Assembly (NCBI GenBank): GCA_016743945.1
Contig: JADGFI010000005.1
Coordinates: 248,001 to 312,000, forward strand
Reading direction: 5' to 3'
Source of the DNA: Desulfobacteraceae bacterium
Lineage (GTDB): Bacteria; Desulfobacterota; Desulfobacteria; Desulfobacterales; Desulfobacteraceae
DNA: 64,000 bases
Under the pieces are notes generated by a model. That model saw nothing but the letters and a program-made list of their open reading frames with translations, was not told the origin of the DNA and did not search any database. The translations under genes were made by a program, and so were the position numbers. This document shows, piece by piece, positions 1-9,090 of this stretch (the first letter of the stretch is position 1; each line of letters begins with the position of its first letter).

Positions 1-642
1 GGTGTTGTTCTCCTCCAGGCACCGGGCAACACCCGGCGACTGGTTTCGACTCTGGTGTTCATGACAGGATATGCCATTGTCTTTGCAGGAGCAGCTCTGC
101 TCCTTTCCACGGTGGATTTCATGGATCATGTGGATCTTGTCCAGACATTTTTCAGAAGCGGCATGACCCTCCATTTTCTTCTGGCACTCCTTTTGGCAGG
201 GTGGGGAATTCATCTGCTCAAAGATCCTGGGAATTCAAAACAAACCACCAGGGGATGGATTCCCCTGGTGGTGCCTTGTCCGGTCTGTTTTTCCGTCATC
301 CTCCTGTCCTGCAGTTTTGTGGGAGCCCTGTATCCGGATCAGCCTTTGATCTTTTTTGTGCTCTATGCAGGCTTTATCCTTATCAGCCTTGGGGTGGCCC
401 TTTGCGTTGCCCTGCTGGTCCGGGACTTGACCGTTGTCAGGCCATTTTTGGGCGCATTGATGCTTTTGCTGGCCGTTTACTTTGGTTTGTCCGTCATCGT
501 GATCCCTCAGTTTGCAGACCTGGATAAAATTTACAGAATCTCCAGGAATGAGGTTGAGATATCCCGGCAAATAATCGTTCTGATCATCCTGTGCATTGGC
601 GCTGTTGTCCTCGGTTTTTTCAACCCTTTTAAAAGAGAATAA
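1..642 (+). CDS. DUF2162-type putative membrane transporter, 5' end outside window
   Basis: The frame is open from base 1 and continues into a GTG at 55 and an ATG at 61, so the gene probably starts upstream. The visible part is very hydrophobic with about six membrane segments and a CPCPVC-like Pro/Cys motif (VPCPVCFS) near the middle. This matches my memory of DUF2162 'predicted transporter' proteins. Those genes are typically followed by a MotA/TolQ/ExbB gene and a DUF2149 gene next to a cobN homologue, exactly as seen here. Only 2 bases separate it from the next gene. The substrate is unknown; metal or tetrapyrrole movement is inferred from the neighbours only. Confidence 0.72.
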   Translation, partial: GVVLLQAPGNTRRLVSTLVFMTGYAIVFAGAALLLSTVDFMDHVDLVQTFFRSGMTLHFLLALLLAGWGIHLLKDPGNSKQTTRGWIPLVVPCPVCFSVILLSCSFVGALYPDQPLIFFVLYAGFILISLGVALCVALLVRDLTVVRPFLGALMLLLAVYFGLSVIVIPQFADLDKIYRISRNEVEISRQIIVLIILCIGAVVLGFFNPFKRE

Positions 643-644
643 TT

Positions 645-1247
645 ATGCAGATCCTAGCTGTTTTAAAAACCTTTATCTATCTGATTGCCTCGTCACTTTT
701 CCTGCCGGTATTGCTGATTTTATCCGTCCTCTTTGTCTGGATGCTGGTCTATTCCGGCACTTTTTTTAAATCATGGCTTCAAAGAAGCCGACTTAAAAAA
801 CAAGGAGAAAACCTGCCGGAAAAAATTCTTTCCGGTCAGTACAAGGACAGCCTTCCCATCAGGGTGGTGACTATTTTAACCCGGCTTGAATCCTTTAAGG
901 GCAGGACCGCTTCCGTTCAGGTACTCAATCTGATCAGGGATACCGAGCACCGGATGTTCACCTCTCTGGATGGATTGAAAATGATGATCCGCATCGGGCC
1001 GGGCCTGGGTCTCATCGGCACCCTCATTCCCATGGGCACGGGGCTTGCCTCTCTGGGTCAAGGGGATTTAACTCAATTGAGCCAGGATCTTGTGGTGGCC
1101 TTTACCACAACGGTTGTGGGCATGGCCTTAGGGCTTCTGGCCTATTTTTATTTTACCATCCAGCGCCGGTGGGTGGAGCAGGATATTAAAAATGTACAAT
1201 TAGCAGCCCAGCTGCTCATGGGAGAAACAGGCCATGAGATATCTTAA
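645..1247 (+). CDS. MotA/TolQ/ExbB-family proton channel subunit
   Basis: A 200-residue inner-membrane protein. It has one N-terminal membrane segment, a basic cytoplasmic loop, then two more segments carrying the family signature: GPGLGLIGTLIPMGTGLASL near residue 125 and TTTVVGMALGLLAYF near residue 165. Members form pentameric proton-driven motors that power a partner across the envelope. Here the partner is probably the DUF2149 product (ExbD-like in size and single membrane segment), whose start overlaps this gene's end by 14 bases. It sits between DUF2162 and DUF2149 genes, upstream of an exported CobN homologue, so it may energise that complex rather than a TonB protein. Family assignment is firm; the role is inferred. 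Confidence 0.85.
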   Translation: MQILAVLKTFIYLIASSLFLPVLLILSVLFVWMLVYSGTFFKSWLQRSRLKKQGENLPEKILSGQYKDSLPIRVVTILTRLESFKGRTASVQVLNLIRDTEHRMFTSLDGLKMMIRIGPGLGLIGTLIPMGTGLASLGQGDLTQLSQDLVVAFTTTVVGMALGLLAYFYFTIQRRWVEQDIKNVQLAAQLLMGETGHEIS

Positions 1248-1569
1248 GCCTGTACAGAGCCTAAATACAGGGTTATCCGACAATGACCCCATGTCCGGGG
1301 TGGCCAATCTGTTTGACCTGGGCCTTGTCTTTATTGTGGGGCTTTTGATGGCATTGTTTGGGGCCTATCATCTTGAAGATCTCCTGTCCGAGACATCGGA
1401 ACTGACCATTATCAAAAAATCCGCCGACGGGCAAATAGAGCTCATCGAGAAAAAGGGGAAAAAAATTACTGCCGTTAAAATGACCAGGGAAACGGCCAAG
1501 GGCAGAGGAGAGCGCCTTGGCACCGCCTATAAACTTGAAAACGGATCCATGATTTATATTCCGGATTAA
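1234..1569 (+). CDS. DUF2149 protein, ExbD-like partner of the channel
   Basis: A 111-residue protein with the N-terminal signature DPMSGVANLFDLGLVF running into one membrane segment (residues about 20-45). A small, charged, presumably periplasmic C-terminal domain follows. This agrees with my memory of DUF2149. The architecture (short cytoplasmic end, one helix starting with an Asp, soluble domain) is that of ExbD/TolR/MotB partners, so I infer that it gates the preceding MotA/TolQ/ExbB subunit. The ATG overlaps the upstream gene by 14 bases, indicating translational coupling. The function is unproven. Confidence 0.72.
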   Translation: MRYLKPVQSLNTGLSDNDPMSGVANLFDLGLVFIVGLLMALFGAYHLEDLLSETSELTIIKKSADGQIELIEKKGKKITAVKMTRETAKGRGERLGTAYKLENGSMIYIPD

Positions 1570-1633
1570 CCCTGAGCATACCTCGGCACGCCCCGGGTAA
1601 ACCCTGTTTCATCTGCAAAAGGAAATTGTATCC

Positions 1634-4600
1634 ATGACCCACTTAAAACACCTGTTGCGCTTTTTATGCCTTGTTTCATGGGTGTCATCTCTTTTAATAT
1701 TGGCGCCATTGCCGGCCATGTCAGCGGACATCGCTTTGCTGGTTCTGGACGCAAATTCCCGTGTTGCAGGTCTGGCAGTTGAACAGATTGATCTGCCCGT
1801 CAACATTCAGCTGATCACGGCCGATGAAATCACCCGATATCCTGAACAGGCAAAAGAAGATATTGATGGGGCCAAAATTATCCTGGTGGATGTCATGGGC
1901 CGGGAACTTGCATCCTTTGTTGCCCAGATTGATCCCGGATCAAAAATCATATATGCCCTGCGCGGCTCCCTGGATGATGAGGCCCTGAAAAAAAAGGGTT
2001 TTCTCTTTGATGAGAAGATATTTGCCTATTACCAACATCTGTCCCTGAAAAATATTCAAAACATGCTGCGTCTTGCTGTCCACCGCCACATGGACAAGTC
2101 AATCGCCTATGAACCGGTGATAAAGAAACCGGCCTCAGGTCTTTACCACCCAGATGCAGGCGGATTGTTTACAAGGGTTCAAGCCTATTTGGACTGGCAG
2201 AAACAACAGCCCGGATTTGATGCCCGGCAACCGACCATTGGGTTTTGTTTTTTTTCATCTTCTCTGACCCCGGGTCAAAAGGAACCCATTGATTACTTAA
2301 TTCGCCGCCTTGAATCGGAAGGGTTCAATGTGTTGCCCTGTTTTGGCAAAGAGCAAGAGGTTCTCTCCTCTTTTTTATTGAACGAAAAAGGAAAGCCCCG
2401 GGTCAATATGATTCTGGCCTTTTCCTTTAAATTCTATAATGCCCTGACTCCAGAATTGGGAAGGGGTTTGTGCAAACTTAACGTTCCTGTTATCTCTGGG
2501 GTCAGCCTTTATAAGGACAGGATTGACCAATGGCGTAAAAGCCCTGTGGGCATTGATACGGCTGAGGTGGCATGGTCCCTGGCAGTCCCGGAAATATCGG
2601 GACTTATTGAACCCACGGTGCTGTCTGGCATTGAGAAAAGAGAGGATCCAAATACCGGCACCTCCTATTTTATAAGCTGCCCTGTCATTGAAAACATAGA
2701 CCGGCTCATTCCCCGGCTCAAAAATTGGATACAGCTTCAACAAAAACCAAATCAAGACAAACGGATTGCCATCCTTTTCTACAACCATCACCAGGGCAAA
2801 CAGAATATCGGCGCCTCTTATCTAAATGTGTTCAAAAGCCTTGAACAGATCATGACGGCCTTAAAAAAGGCGGGGTACACCACGGGAACACCTTTGTCCG
2901 AAGCAAGGATAAAAGAGCTGATCCTGTCCTCTGCCAGGAACATCGGCTCCTGGGCACCGGGTGAACTGGATAAAATGGTGTCAACGGACGCGCTTATCCA
3001 TCTTCCCGTTGACACCTACAATCACTGGTTCGAATCTCTTCCTGAACGTTTTAAGGAAAAGGTTATCGAGCAGTGGGGGGAACCTGAGCAGTCCGGAATA
3101 ATGAAACAGGGCAATGATTTCATTATTCCGGCTGTCCAGGTTAACAACATTTTACTGTTGCCCGAGCCCGCCCGGGGCTGGGGGGACGACCCCATGAAAC
3201 TCTACCATGACGCCACCCTGTTTCCCCACCACCAATACCTGGCCGTTTATCTCTGGCTGTCAAATAAATTCAAGGCCGATGCCATGATTCATCTGGGCAC
3301 CCATTCCACATATGAATGGACCCCGGGCAAGCAGGCGGGGCTATCACCTGCCTGTTCGCCGGAAGTGCTGATAACCGATATTCCCAACCTTTATCCCTAT
3401 ATTATGGACGATGTGGGCGAAGGCATCCAGGCCAAACGCCGGGGAAGGGGGGTGATCATTTCCCACCTCACCCCCACCCTGAAACAGGCCGACCTTACCC
3501 AAGAGTACCGCCGGATGGCGGACCTTACAAACGAGTACACCCTTGCCAGGTCAATGCAAAGTTCCACGGCTGGGGAAAAGTACAAGGAACTTATTGCCCT
3601 TGCCCAGGAAACGGGAATTCTGGCGGACCTGGAAGACAGCATCCCAAAAAACAAGATAGCAAGTCAGCCTGACCAGGATCAAATGGTCCAAACCCTGGGC
3701 CACTATCTGGAAGAGATCAGGGAGAACCTTATTCCCTATGGTATGCACACATTTGGCACCTCCCCTGGCCCTGATGAAACCTTTGAGATGTCAGAGGCTA
3801 TCCAGAAAAACAACCCCAAAATTGCCCAAACAGATTTGTCCAACCGTCTGGCCCGGTCCGGATCCGATGAAATGACCAGCCTGATCCAAGGGTTGTCCGG
3901 CCGGTATATCCCCCCGGGCCAGGGAAATGACCCGGTGCGAAACCCCGACGCCCTGCCCACGGGCAAAAACTTTTACGGGTTCAACCCGAACAAGCAGCCA
4001 AGCCCTGCTGCCTGGGAACTGGGCAAACGAGCAGCCCAACAAATTATCAACAACCATTTGAGTAAAAACAATGCCTACCCCCAAAAGGTGGCCGTCATCC
4101 TCTGGGCCGTTGAAAGCCTGCGCAACGAAGGGGTAAATGAAGCCACCATCATGTATCTTGTGGGCACCCGTCCCCGCTGGTCAAAAACCGGACGGGTTCT
4201 GGGGATCGATCTCATTTCCGGGAAAAAGCTTGGCCGGCCCAGAATTGATGTGATGATCAATGCCTCGGGCCTTTACAGGGATCTGTTCCCGGAAAAACTG
4301 ACCTATCTGGACCAGGCCATTGCCCTTGCTGCTAAGCAGATTGATGTTGAAAACCTCATCGCCCGCAACAATTTGCAGATCAAAACCCGACTCATCAAAC
4401 AAGGCATGAACCCAGGAAAGGCAGACCAGATGTCCAGGTTTCGCATCTTTTCCGAGACCCCGGGGTCCTACGGAAATGGGGTCTCGGAAATGGCCTCGGG
4501 CTCCTCCAAATGGGAGAACCCGGATCAGGTGGTGGATGTGTTCGAAAACCGTATGGGATTTGCATTCGGCCAGAATAAATGGGGTATTCGGGCAAAGGCT

Positions 4601-5590
4601 GTTTTAAAAGAACAATTGTCCCAGGTGGATGTCACCGTCCATTCCCGCTCCTCCAATGTCTACGGCCTGTTGGACAATGATGATATGTTCCAATATCTGG
4701 GAGGACTGTCCATGGCGGTTCGCAAAGAATCGGGTAAAACCCCTGAAACCCTGATCACCCAGCAGCAGAAAAAAGGCCGGGTCCAGGTGGAAGATATGGG
4801 CAAAACCCTCGGCCGTGAAATGCGTTCCCGGTATCTGAACCCCAAATGGATACGGGGGATGAAGGCCGAAGATTATGCCGGGGCCAAGGCCATGTCCGAT
4901 TATGTTGAATATCTATGGGGTTGGAACATGACCACCCCGGAAAAGGTGGATGACGCTAAATGGCAGCAAACCTATGAAGTATATGTTCAAGACAAGTACG
5001 GCCTTGAAATGGAAAAATTTTTTAAAAGGTCTTCCCCCTGGGCCTTTCAGTCCATCACCGGCCGGATGCTGGAAACAAGCAGAAAAGGCTATTGGAAACC
5101 CGACCAAAAGGTTCTGGAAACTCTGGCAGCCCAATATGCCAAAAGTATCATTCAAAAAGGAATTGCCTGCTGCGACCATACCTGCAACAATCCTCTGCTC
5201 AACCAGATGGTGGTCTCGATCATTTCCATCCCGGGGGTCCTGAGCCCGGACCTTGTTGCCCAGTTCAAGCTGGCCGTTGAACAGATGGCCAAACAGCCAC
5301 TGGAAGACCAGGCAGCCGATCGCAAGGTTCTGCTCGAACAATTGGCCGCCCCGGTATCGGAAAAGCAAAAATCGACCCTGTCAGATTCTTTTGAGTCCAA
5401 CAAATCCCTATCCGAGAAATCCGATCAACCGGATAACAGCGAGATGGTGGAAGGGTATAAAATGGAAAAAATGGAAAAAAATGAGGACACCACCCAGATG
5501 ACCTCTTCGGGCATTGAATGGATGGCCGTCCTGGCCGTAATTGCAATCATGGGACTTATCGCCTTTGGTGCCTTCCGGCAAAACAAATAA
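1634..5590 (+). CDS. Exported, membrane-anchored CobN-like chelatase homologue (HmuS-like)
   Basis: A 1318-residue protein covering essentially the full CobN/ChlH large chelatase subunit. What is unusual is its location: it opens with a clear signal peptide (hydrophobic residues 8-28, ending PAMSA) and ends with a membrane helix (about residues 1292-1312) and a basic tail, so the body lies in the periplasm. Classical CobN is cytoplasmic and works with CobS/CobT, which need ATP; none is present here. The window already has CbiK for cobalt insertion. From memory, HmuS of Porphyromonas and Bacteroides is a CobN homologue that removes iron from haem, and its operon has the same DUF2162/ExbB/DUF2149 companions. 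A tetrapyrrole (de)chelatase role is therefore inferred; haem, cobalt or nickel cannot be told apart. An AAGGA ribosome site precedes the ATG. Confidence 0.85.
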   Translation: MTHLKHLLRFLCLVSWVSSLLILAPLPAMSADIALLVLDANSRVAGLAVEQIDLPVNIQLITADEITRYPEQAKEDIDGAKIILVDVMGRELASFVAQIDPGSKIIYALRGSLDDEALKKKGFLFDEKIFAYYQHLSLKNIQNMLRLAVHRHMDKSIAYEPVIKKPASGLYHPDAGGLFTRVQAYLDWQKQQPGFDARQPTIGFCFFSSSLTPGQKEPIDYLIRRLESEGFNVLPCFGKEQEVLSSFLLNEKGKPRVNMILAFSFKFYNALTPELGRGLCKLNVPVISGVSLYKDRIDQWRKSPVGIDTAEVAWSLAVPEISGLIEPTVLSGIEKREDPNTGTSYFISCPVIENIDRLIPRLKNWIQLQQKPNQDKRIAILFYNHHQGKQNIGASYLNVFKSLEQIMTALKKAGYTTGTPLSEARIKELILSSARNIGSWAPGELDKMVSTDALIHLPVDTYNHWFESLPERFKEKVIEQWGEPEQSGIMKQGNDFIIPAVQVNNILLLPEPARGWGDDPMKLYHDATLFPHHQYLAVYLWLSNKFKADAMIHLGTHSTYEWTPGKQAGLSPACSPEVLITDIPNLYPYIMDDVGEGIQAKRRGRGVIISHLTPTLKQADLTQEYRRMADLTNEYTLARSMQSSTAGEKYKELIALAQETGILADLEDSIPKNKIASQPDQDQMVQTLGHYLEEIRENLIPYGMHTFGTSPGPDETFEMSEAIQKNNPKIAQTDLSNRLARSGSDEMTSLIQGLSGRYIPPGQGNDPVRNPDALPTGKNFYGFNPNKQPSPAAWELGKRAAQQIINNHLSKNNAYPQKVAVILWAVESLRNEGVNEATIMYLVGTRPRWSKTGRVLGIDLISGKKLGRPRIDVMINASGLYRDLFPEKLTYLDQAIALAAKQIDVENLIARNNLQIKTRLIKQGMNPGKADQMSRFRIFSETPGSYGNGVSEMASGSSKWENPDQVVDVFENRMGFAFGQNKWGIRAKAVLKEQLSQVDVTVHSRSSNVYGLLDNDDMFQYLGGLSMAVRKESGKTPETLITQQQKKGRVQVEDMGKTLGREMRSRYLNPKWIRGMKAEDYAGAKAMSDYVEYLWGWNMTTPEKVDDAKWQQTYEVYVQDKYGLEMEKFFKRSSPWAFQSITGRMLETSRKGYWKPDQKVLETLAAQYAKSIIQKGIACCDHTCNNPLLNQMVVSIISIPGVLSPDLVAQFKLAVEQMAKQPLEDQAADRKVLLEQLAAPVSEKQKSTLSDSFESNKSLSEKSDQPDNSEMVEGYKMEKMEKNEDTTQMTSSGIEWMAVLAVIAIMGLIAFGAFRQNK

Positions 5591-5602
5591 AGGAATAGAA
5601 AA

Positions 5603-6046
5603 ATGAAGACAAGAAAATTGTTACCAATCGCCTTGATATGCCTGTTCACCCTGGTGGGGTCCCTTGGGTTTGCCCAGCCAGACAACCCTCAAGCCCTCCT
5701 TGAACGAGAGGCCGGCATTGACGCGGCAGCCCGCTGGCTGAAACTTACGGATGCAAAGAACTACAATGCATCCTGGCAGAGTGCAGCAAAGATGTTTAAA
5801 TCCGCAATAACCCCTGAAAAGTGGGCAACAACCATAACATCGGCAAGGGATCCCTTGGGCGAGGTTGTATCAAGGGATCTTTCCAATGACCAGCTTACCG
5901 TCACCCTGCCGGGCATGCCCGACGGCCGCTATCTGCTTTTGCGATATGTCACCCGTTTTACCAACAAAGCCCATGCCGTTGAATCCATCACCCTCATGAA
6001 AGAGCCCGACGGCACCTGGCGGGTGGCCGGTTATTTTATCAAGTAG
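5603..6046 (+). CDS. Exported DUF4019-family protein
   Basis: A 147-residue protein with a signal peptide (cleavage likely after LGFA at about residue 25). It has one compact domain with the features I remember for DUF4019: a WLKLTDAKNYNASWQ start, conserved Trp residues, and a C-terminal DGTWRVAGYF strand. DUF4019 proteins are small periplasmic proteins of unknown function. It lies 12 bases after the cobN-like gene and 3 bases before the next, so it belongs to the same transcript and compartment as the CobN-like protein. A role as accessory or substrate-binding subunit is speculation. Confidence 0.7.
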   Translation: MKTRKLLPIALICLFTLVGSLGFAQPDNPQALLEREAGIDAAARWLKLTDAKNYNASWQSAAKMFKSAITPEKWATTITSARDPLGEVVSRDLSNDQLTVTLPGMPDGRYLLLRYVTRFTNKAHAVESITLMKEPDGTWRVAGYFIK

Positions 6047-6049
6047 ATC

Positions 6050-6916
6050 ATGAAAAAGATTCTAACCCTATCTGTCTTTCTGGCCTTGTGCCTGGTATCG
6101 GTACCTCTTTATGCCACTTCCCTGGATGCAGGTTTTTTGTATTTTAAATTTTTGGACATGAAAAAAGAAAAGAACGGCCAGGTGTCCCAGGCCATTGAAC
6201 TGATCTGCACAGACCCTGCGGCCGGTGCTGTAAACGTCTTGTACCAGGAAGATCAGAACCCGACTGTCTTTTGGGCGCCTGTGACCAATGGGGTTGTCAC
6301 TCTCTTTGCCCATAGGCCAAGCCGGATCCGGCTGTTTGCCTTTGCTGTCAACCAGACCGCCCTCCCCAAAACCCTGGTGGCCCATACCAACCTGGTATTG
6401 TTTGGTAAATCGTCAACCCCAGCCCCCAGGGGTGTGGCAGATGATCTCCATGCCAATCTGCTCACCCTGCTGCCGACCATTGAGCTTGTGTCGCCTGAAC
6501 TTTATTATTGGCACCAGACAGGGCAGCCCTTAGAGTTTCGCATTCAATCCCCTGCCCTGGTATCCACTGATCTGTCCCTCCAATTACTCGCTGTCAGGCC
6601 AGTTCCCCAAATGGCGATTCTTGAAAACCATGTGATTCGGTCCCTTAAATTGACCCCTTCCTTGGAGTTTTTCCATACGCCGCCCCATGATGAGCATCTT
6701 AGAAAAGCAGGGGCTACTGCCATTCGCCAGGATATCCTGTATACCTCCATGACGGACAAAACCATGGAATACGCCCTGACCTATACACTGGCGCTGCACA
6801 GGTCCAGACATGGGTTTGACAACCCCGTTGCCGGAGTGCTTGTCTGCGGTTCAAGCCTGGTTTTGTTCACAGGTTTGATCCTGAAAAAAAGGAGAACCCC
6901 ATGGTGGAAAATCTAA
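6050..6916 (+). CDS. Unknown exported protein with C-terminal membrane anchor
   Basis: I do not recognise this 288-residue protein. It has a signal peptide (residues 1-22, ending LYA), a mostly beta-looking extracytoplasmic region without cysteine motifs apart from scattered residues, and a C-terminal membrane helix around residues 262-280 followed by basic residues. The arrangement (secreted domain plus C-terminal anchor) is the same as in the CobN-like protein two genes upstream, so both should be held on the periplasmic face of the inner membrane. Its 3' end overlaps the next gene by 16 bases. It could be a docking or regulatory subunit of the chelatase complex, but that is inference. Confidence 0.7.
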   Translation: MKKILTLSVFLALCLVSVPLYATSLDAGFLYFKFLDMKKEKNGQVSQAIELICTDPAAGAVNVLYQEDQNPTVFWAPVTNGVVTLFAHRPSRIRLFAFAVNQTALPKTLVAHTNLVLFGKSSTPAPRGVADDLHANLLTLLPTIELVSPELYYWHQTGQPLEFRIQSPALVSTDLSLQLLAVRPVPQMAILENHVIRSLKLTPSLEFFHTPPHDEHLRKAGATAIRQDILYTSMTDKTMEYALTYTLALHRSRHGFDNPVAGVLVCGSSLVLFTGLILKKRRTPWWKI

Positions 6917-7836
6917 GGCTTTTCAGCCAGCATTTTTCTTTTTTTCTGCTCATGTACGGCGGTCGCCTAGGGCTCCATCTGGGCAGCAGTCTTCCCTGTT
7001 TTGCCTGTCCTTATGTCAGCGGCTGTGCCGGGCATTGTTATCTCATGGTGTTACAAAGAAGTTCGGTGGGCTTCCAGACCGCCTTTGACATCCTTTTTTC
7101 CAGTGCCGTTCTTAATATTCTTTGGCCCTTTGTGATCTTTCTTCTTTTTTTTGCTCCGCTATCCAAGCTCTGGTGCGCCTGGATCTGCCCCTTCTGCCTG
7201 GTCCAGGACTGGATCTCCTGGATACGCAAAAAACTTAGGATACGGGAAATAATTCTGACCCGAAAAACCCGGAAACGCCTCAAACCCATCAAGTATCTGC
7301 TCCTGGCATTGATGGTGATCATTCCTGTTGCCATTGCCAATTTCAACCTCCATCCGGACTGGGCCATGCCCTTCTGCCAGATCTGTCCGGCAAAACCGAT
7401 TCTTCCCCTGTTTGAAGGAAATTTGGGCCATTTTCATATTGATTTTACCAATGGGGTTACCATGGGGTTTTCCCTTGTTTCCATGGTCATTGCCGGCGGT
7501 ATGCTCACCGGCATGTTTTTCAAGGAACGGTTTTTTTGTATGTTCTGCCCCATGCTTGGCCTCATGCATCTGTTTAAAAGAATCAGCCCTGTCCGCTTTG
7601 AAAAAGAGGTTCATACCTGTATTGGATGCGGCAATTGTGAACGGATGTGCCCCATGGATATCCCGGATGTCCACCTTGAAAAAAACAAAAAAGATGTCTT
7701 AACCCAGGATTGTATGGGATGCATGAGTTGTGCACAATCCTGCCCGGGAGATTCTACCCTTACCTTTAAATGGTTTGGCGTTCCGCTTTTTTCCTCTTCA
7801 CGACATTACCTTGCCCGAAAATGGAGCCAAAAATGA
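6901..7836 (+). CDS. NapH/NosR-like membrane polyferredoxin
   Basis: A 311-residue inner-membrane iron-sulfur protein. It has about five membrane segments with paired Cys motifs typical of the NapH/NosR/CcoG-like 4Fe-4S membrane family (WCAWICPFC near residue 97, FCMFCP near residue 214). A C-terminal ferredoxin domain carries two 4Fe-4S sites (CIGCGNCERMCP near residue 240 and CMGCMSCAQSCP near residue 274). Such proteins pass electrons between the quinone pool and a partner. The TGA stop overlaps the next start in an ATGA, so it is translationally coupled to the dehydratase-type protein. I infer that it supplies or receives electrons for that pair or for the periplasmic chelatase. Confidence 0.85.
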   Translation: MVENLRLFSQHFSFFLLMYGGRLGLHLGSSLPCFACPYVSGCAGHCYLMVLQRSSVGFQTAFDILFSSAVLNILWPFVIFLLFFAPLSKLWCAWICPFCLVQDWISWIRKKLRIREIILTRKTRKRLKPIKYLLLALMVIIPVAIANFNLHPDWAMPFCQICPAKPILPLFEGNLGHFHIDFTNGVTMGFSLVSMVIAGGMLTGMFFKERFFCMFCPMLGLMHLFKRISPVRFEKEVHTCIGCGNCERMCPMDIPDVHLEKNKKDVLTQDCMGCMSCAQSCPGDSTLTFKWFGVPLFSSSRHYLARKWSQK

Positions 7837-9080
7837 CCCTGCCCAAAACCGATCAACGCCGGTTGCGCCTGCAGCAAAAAACCCGGGAACAAATGATGGC
7901 AGAATGCCGGGATCAGGTGTCTTTGATCCAGGACCGGGACGATTATATCCCGGCCCTGGATCCCTTTGTGGAAAGCCTGAGACTCAGCCTCTTTCCAAAA
8001 GAGTTTATGGACAAGGCCATCCCCCCTGTCATGGTCCTGTGCATTCAGGCACCCCTGGAACTCTTCTTGGCCGCAGGCCTGCCCGTGTTTAAGCTTGCCT
8101 GCGGGTCCCATGCCGTCCAGAACACGGCCCCTCTCCAATTGCCTAGTCTGACCTGTCCCATGATCAAATCATTGGCAGGTCTTCTTGATGTCCATTCAGG
8201 ACTGGGTATTGCCCGACAAAAATTTGTCATCCCCACCACCTGTGACTGGGTGGTCAAATTCAGTGAATTGACAGGAATTTACAAGACAGCAGATATTCAT
8301 TTTATGGAGCTTCCCCATTTAAGGGAGAACGAGCGCTCATCCCGCCGTTGGCTCGAAGAGATCCAGGCACTCAAATCCTGGATTGAACGAACAGCCCAAC
8401 GAAAAATCACGCCCAAGGCCCTTTATGCCGCCATCAAATGCCATGCGAAAGCCTTTGAACTTTTTAGCCGGCTCATTGAGCTTAAAAGGTCCCAACAGAT
8501 GCCGGGTCTCCATTTTGCCATTATTGCCAATGCATTGCCCTATCAGGATATAAACCAGTGGATCAAGAATGCCACCGTCTATATCCGCGGCTTGAATCCA
8601 TTAAACGATACAAGGACCCCCATCCTTTTGATGGGCAGCCCCATTGTTTTTCCCAATTATAAGCTTTTACACCTCATTGAAAATGCCGGCATGGCAGTTG
8701 CGGCCGATGATATCTGCTCCCTTGAAAGAACTTTTCCGGGAGCTGTCACCTTTGAAGACAGATCCGAATACGGACTGTTGCGCGCCCTTGCACAGCGGCA
8801 TCACAAGGGGTGTATCTGCCCGACCTTTGCCGACAATCAAAGGCGGGTCAATGCCATTTTCAATATTCTTGAAAAAGAACAGATAAAAGGAATCATTTTC
8901 CATGTGCTCAAGGGCTGCCATCCCTATGAAATTGAAGCGGGCATGCTGGAAATCCAGCTCAAGGAACGAGGCTATCGGTTTTTAAAAATTGAAACCGACT
9001 ATGTCAAAGAGGATGAACAAAATATTGTTACCCGCCTGGAAGCCTTCAGGCGAACCTGTACCCTCTCCAACAATACTTAA
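7833..9080 (+). CDS. 2-hydroxyacyl-CoA dehydratase D / double-cubane cluster-type Fe-S protein
   Basis: A 415-residue protein of the HgdB/BcrC/FldC family, which bind Fe-S clusters and receive electrons driven in by an ATP-hydrolysing activase. Conserved Cys positions are visible in LACGSH, LTCPMIK, TTCDW, GCICPTF and KGCHPYE, and the last two are typical of the family. An in-frame ATG occurs earlier, but the start at 7833 makes an ATGA overlap with the upstream stop and is preferred. There is only one dehydratase-type subunit, whereas true dehydratases have two. The single-subunit form plus activase resembles the double-cubane cluster proteins described by Jeoung and Dobbek, which reduce small or unusual substrates. 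The substrate is unknown; a tetrapyrrole or metal is suggested by context. Confidence 0.8.
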   Translation: MTLPKTDQRRLRLQQKTREQMMAECRDQVSLIQDRDDYIPALDPFVESLRLSLFPKEFMDKAIPPVMVLCIQAPLELFLAAGLPVFKLACGSHAVQNTAPLQLPSLTCPMIKSLAGLLDVHSGLGIARQKFVIPTTCDWVVKFSELTGIYKTADIHFMELPHLRENERSSRRWLEEIQALKSWIERTAQRKITPKALYAAIKCHAKAFELFSRLIELKRSQQMPGLHFAIIANALPYQDINQWIKNATVYIRGLNPLNDTRTPILLMGSPIVFPNYKLLHLIENAGMAVAADDICSLERTFPGAVTFEDRSEYGLLRALAQRHHKGCICPTFADNQRRVNAIFNILEKEQIKGIIFHVLKGCHPYEIEAGMLEIQLKERGYRFLKIETDYVKEDEQNIVTRLEAFRRTCTLSNNT

Positions 9081-9090
9081 GGAATCATAA

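Noticed and set aside
1634..5590. Canonical aerobic cobaltochelatase CobN
   Set aside because: Signal peptide, C-terminal anchor, absent CobS/CobT and presence of CbiK argue against the cytoplasmic role.
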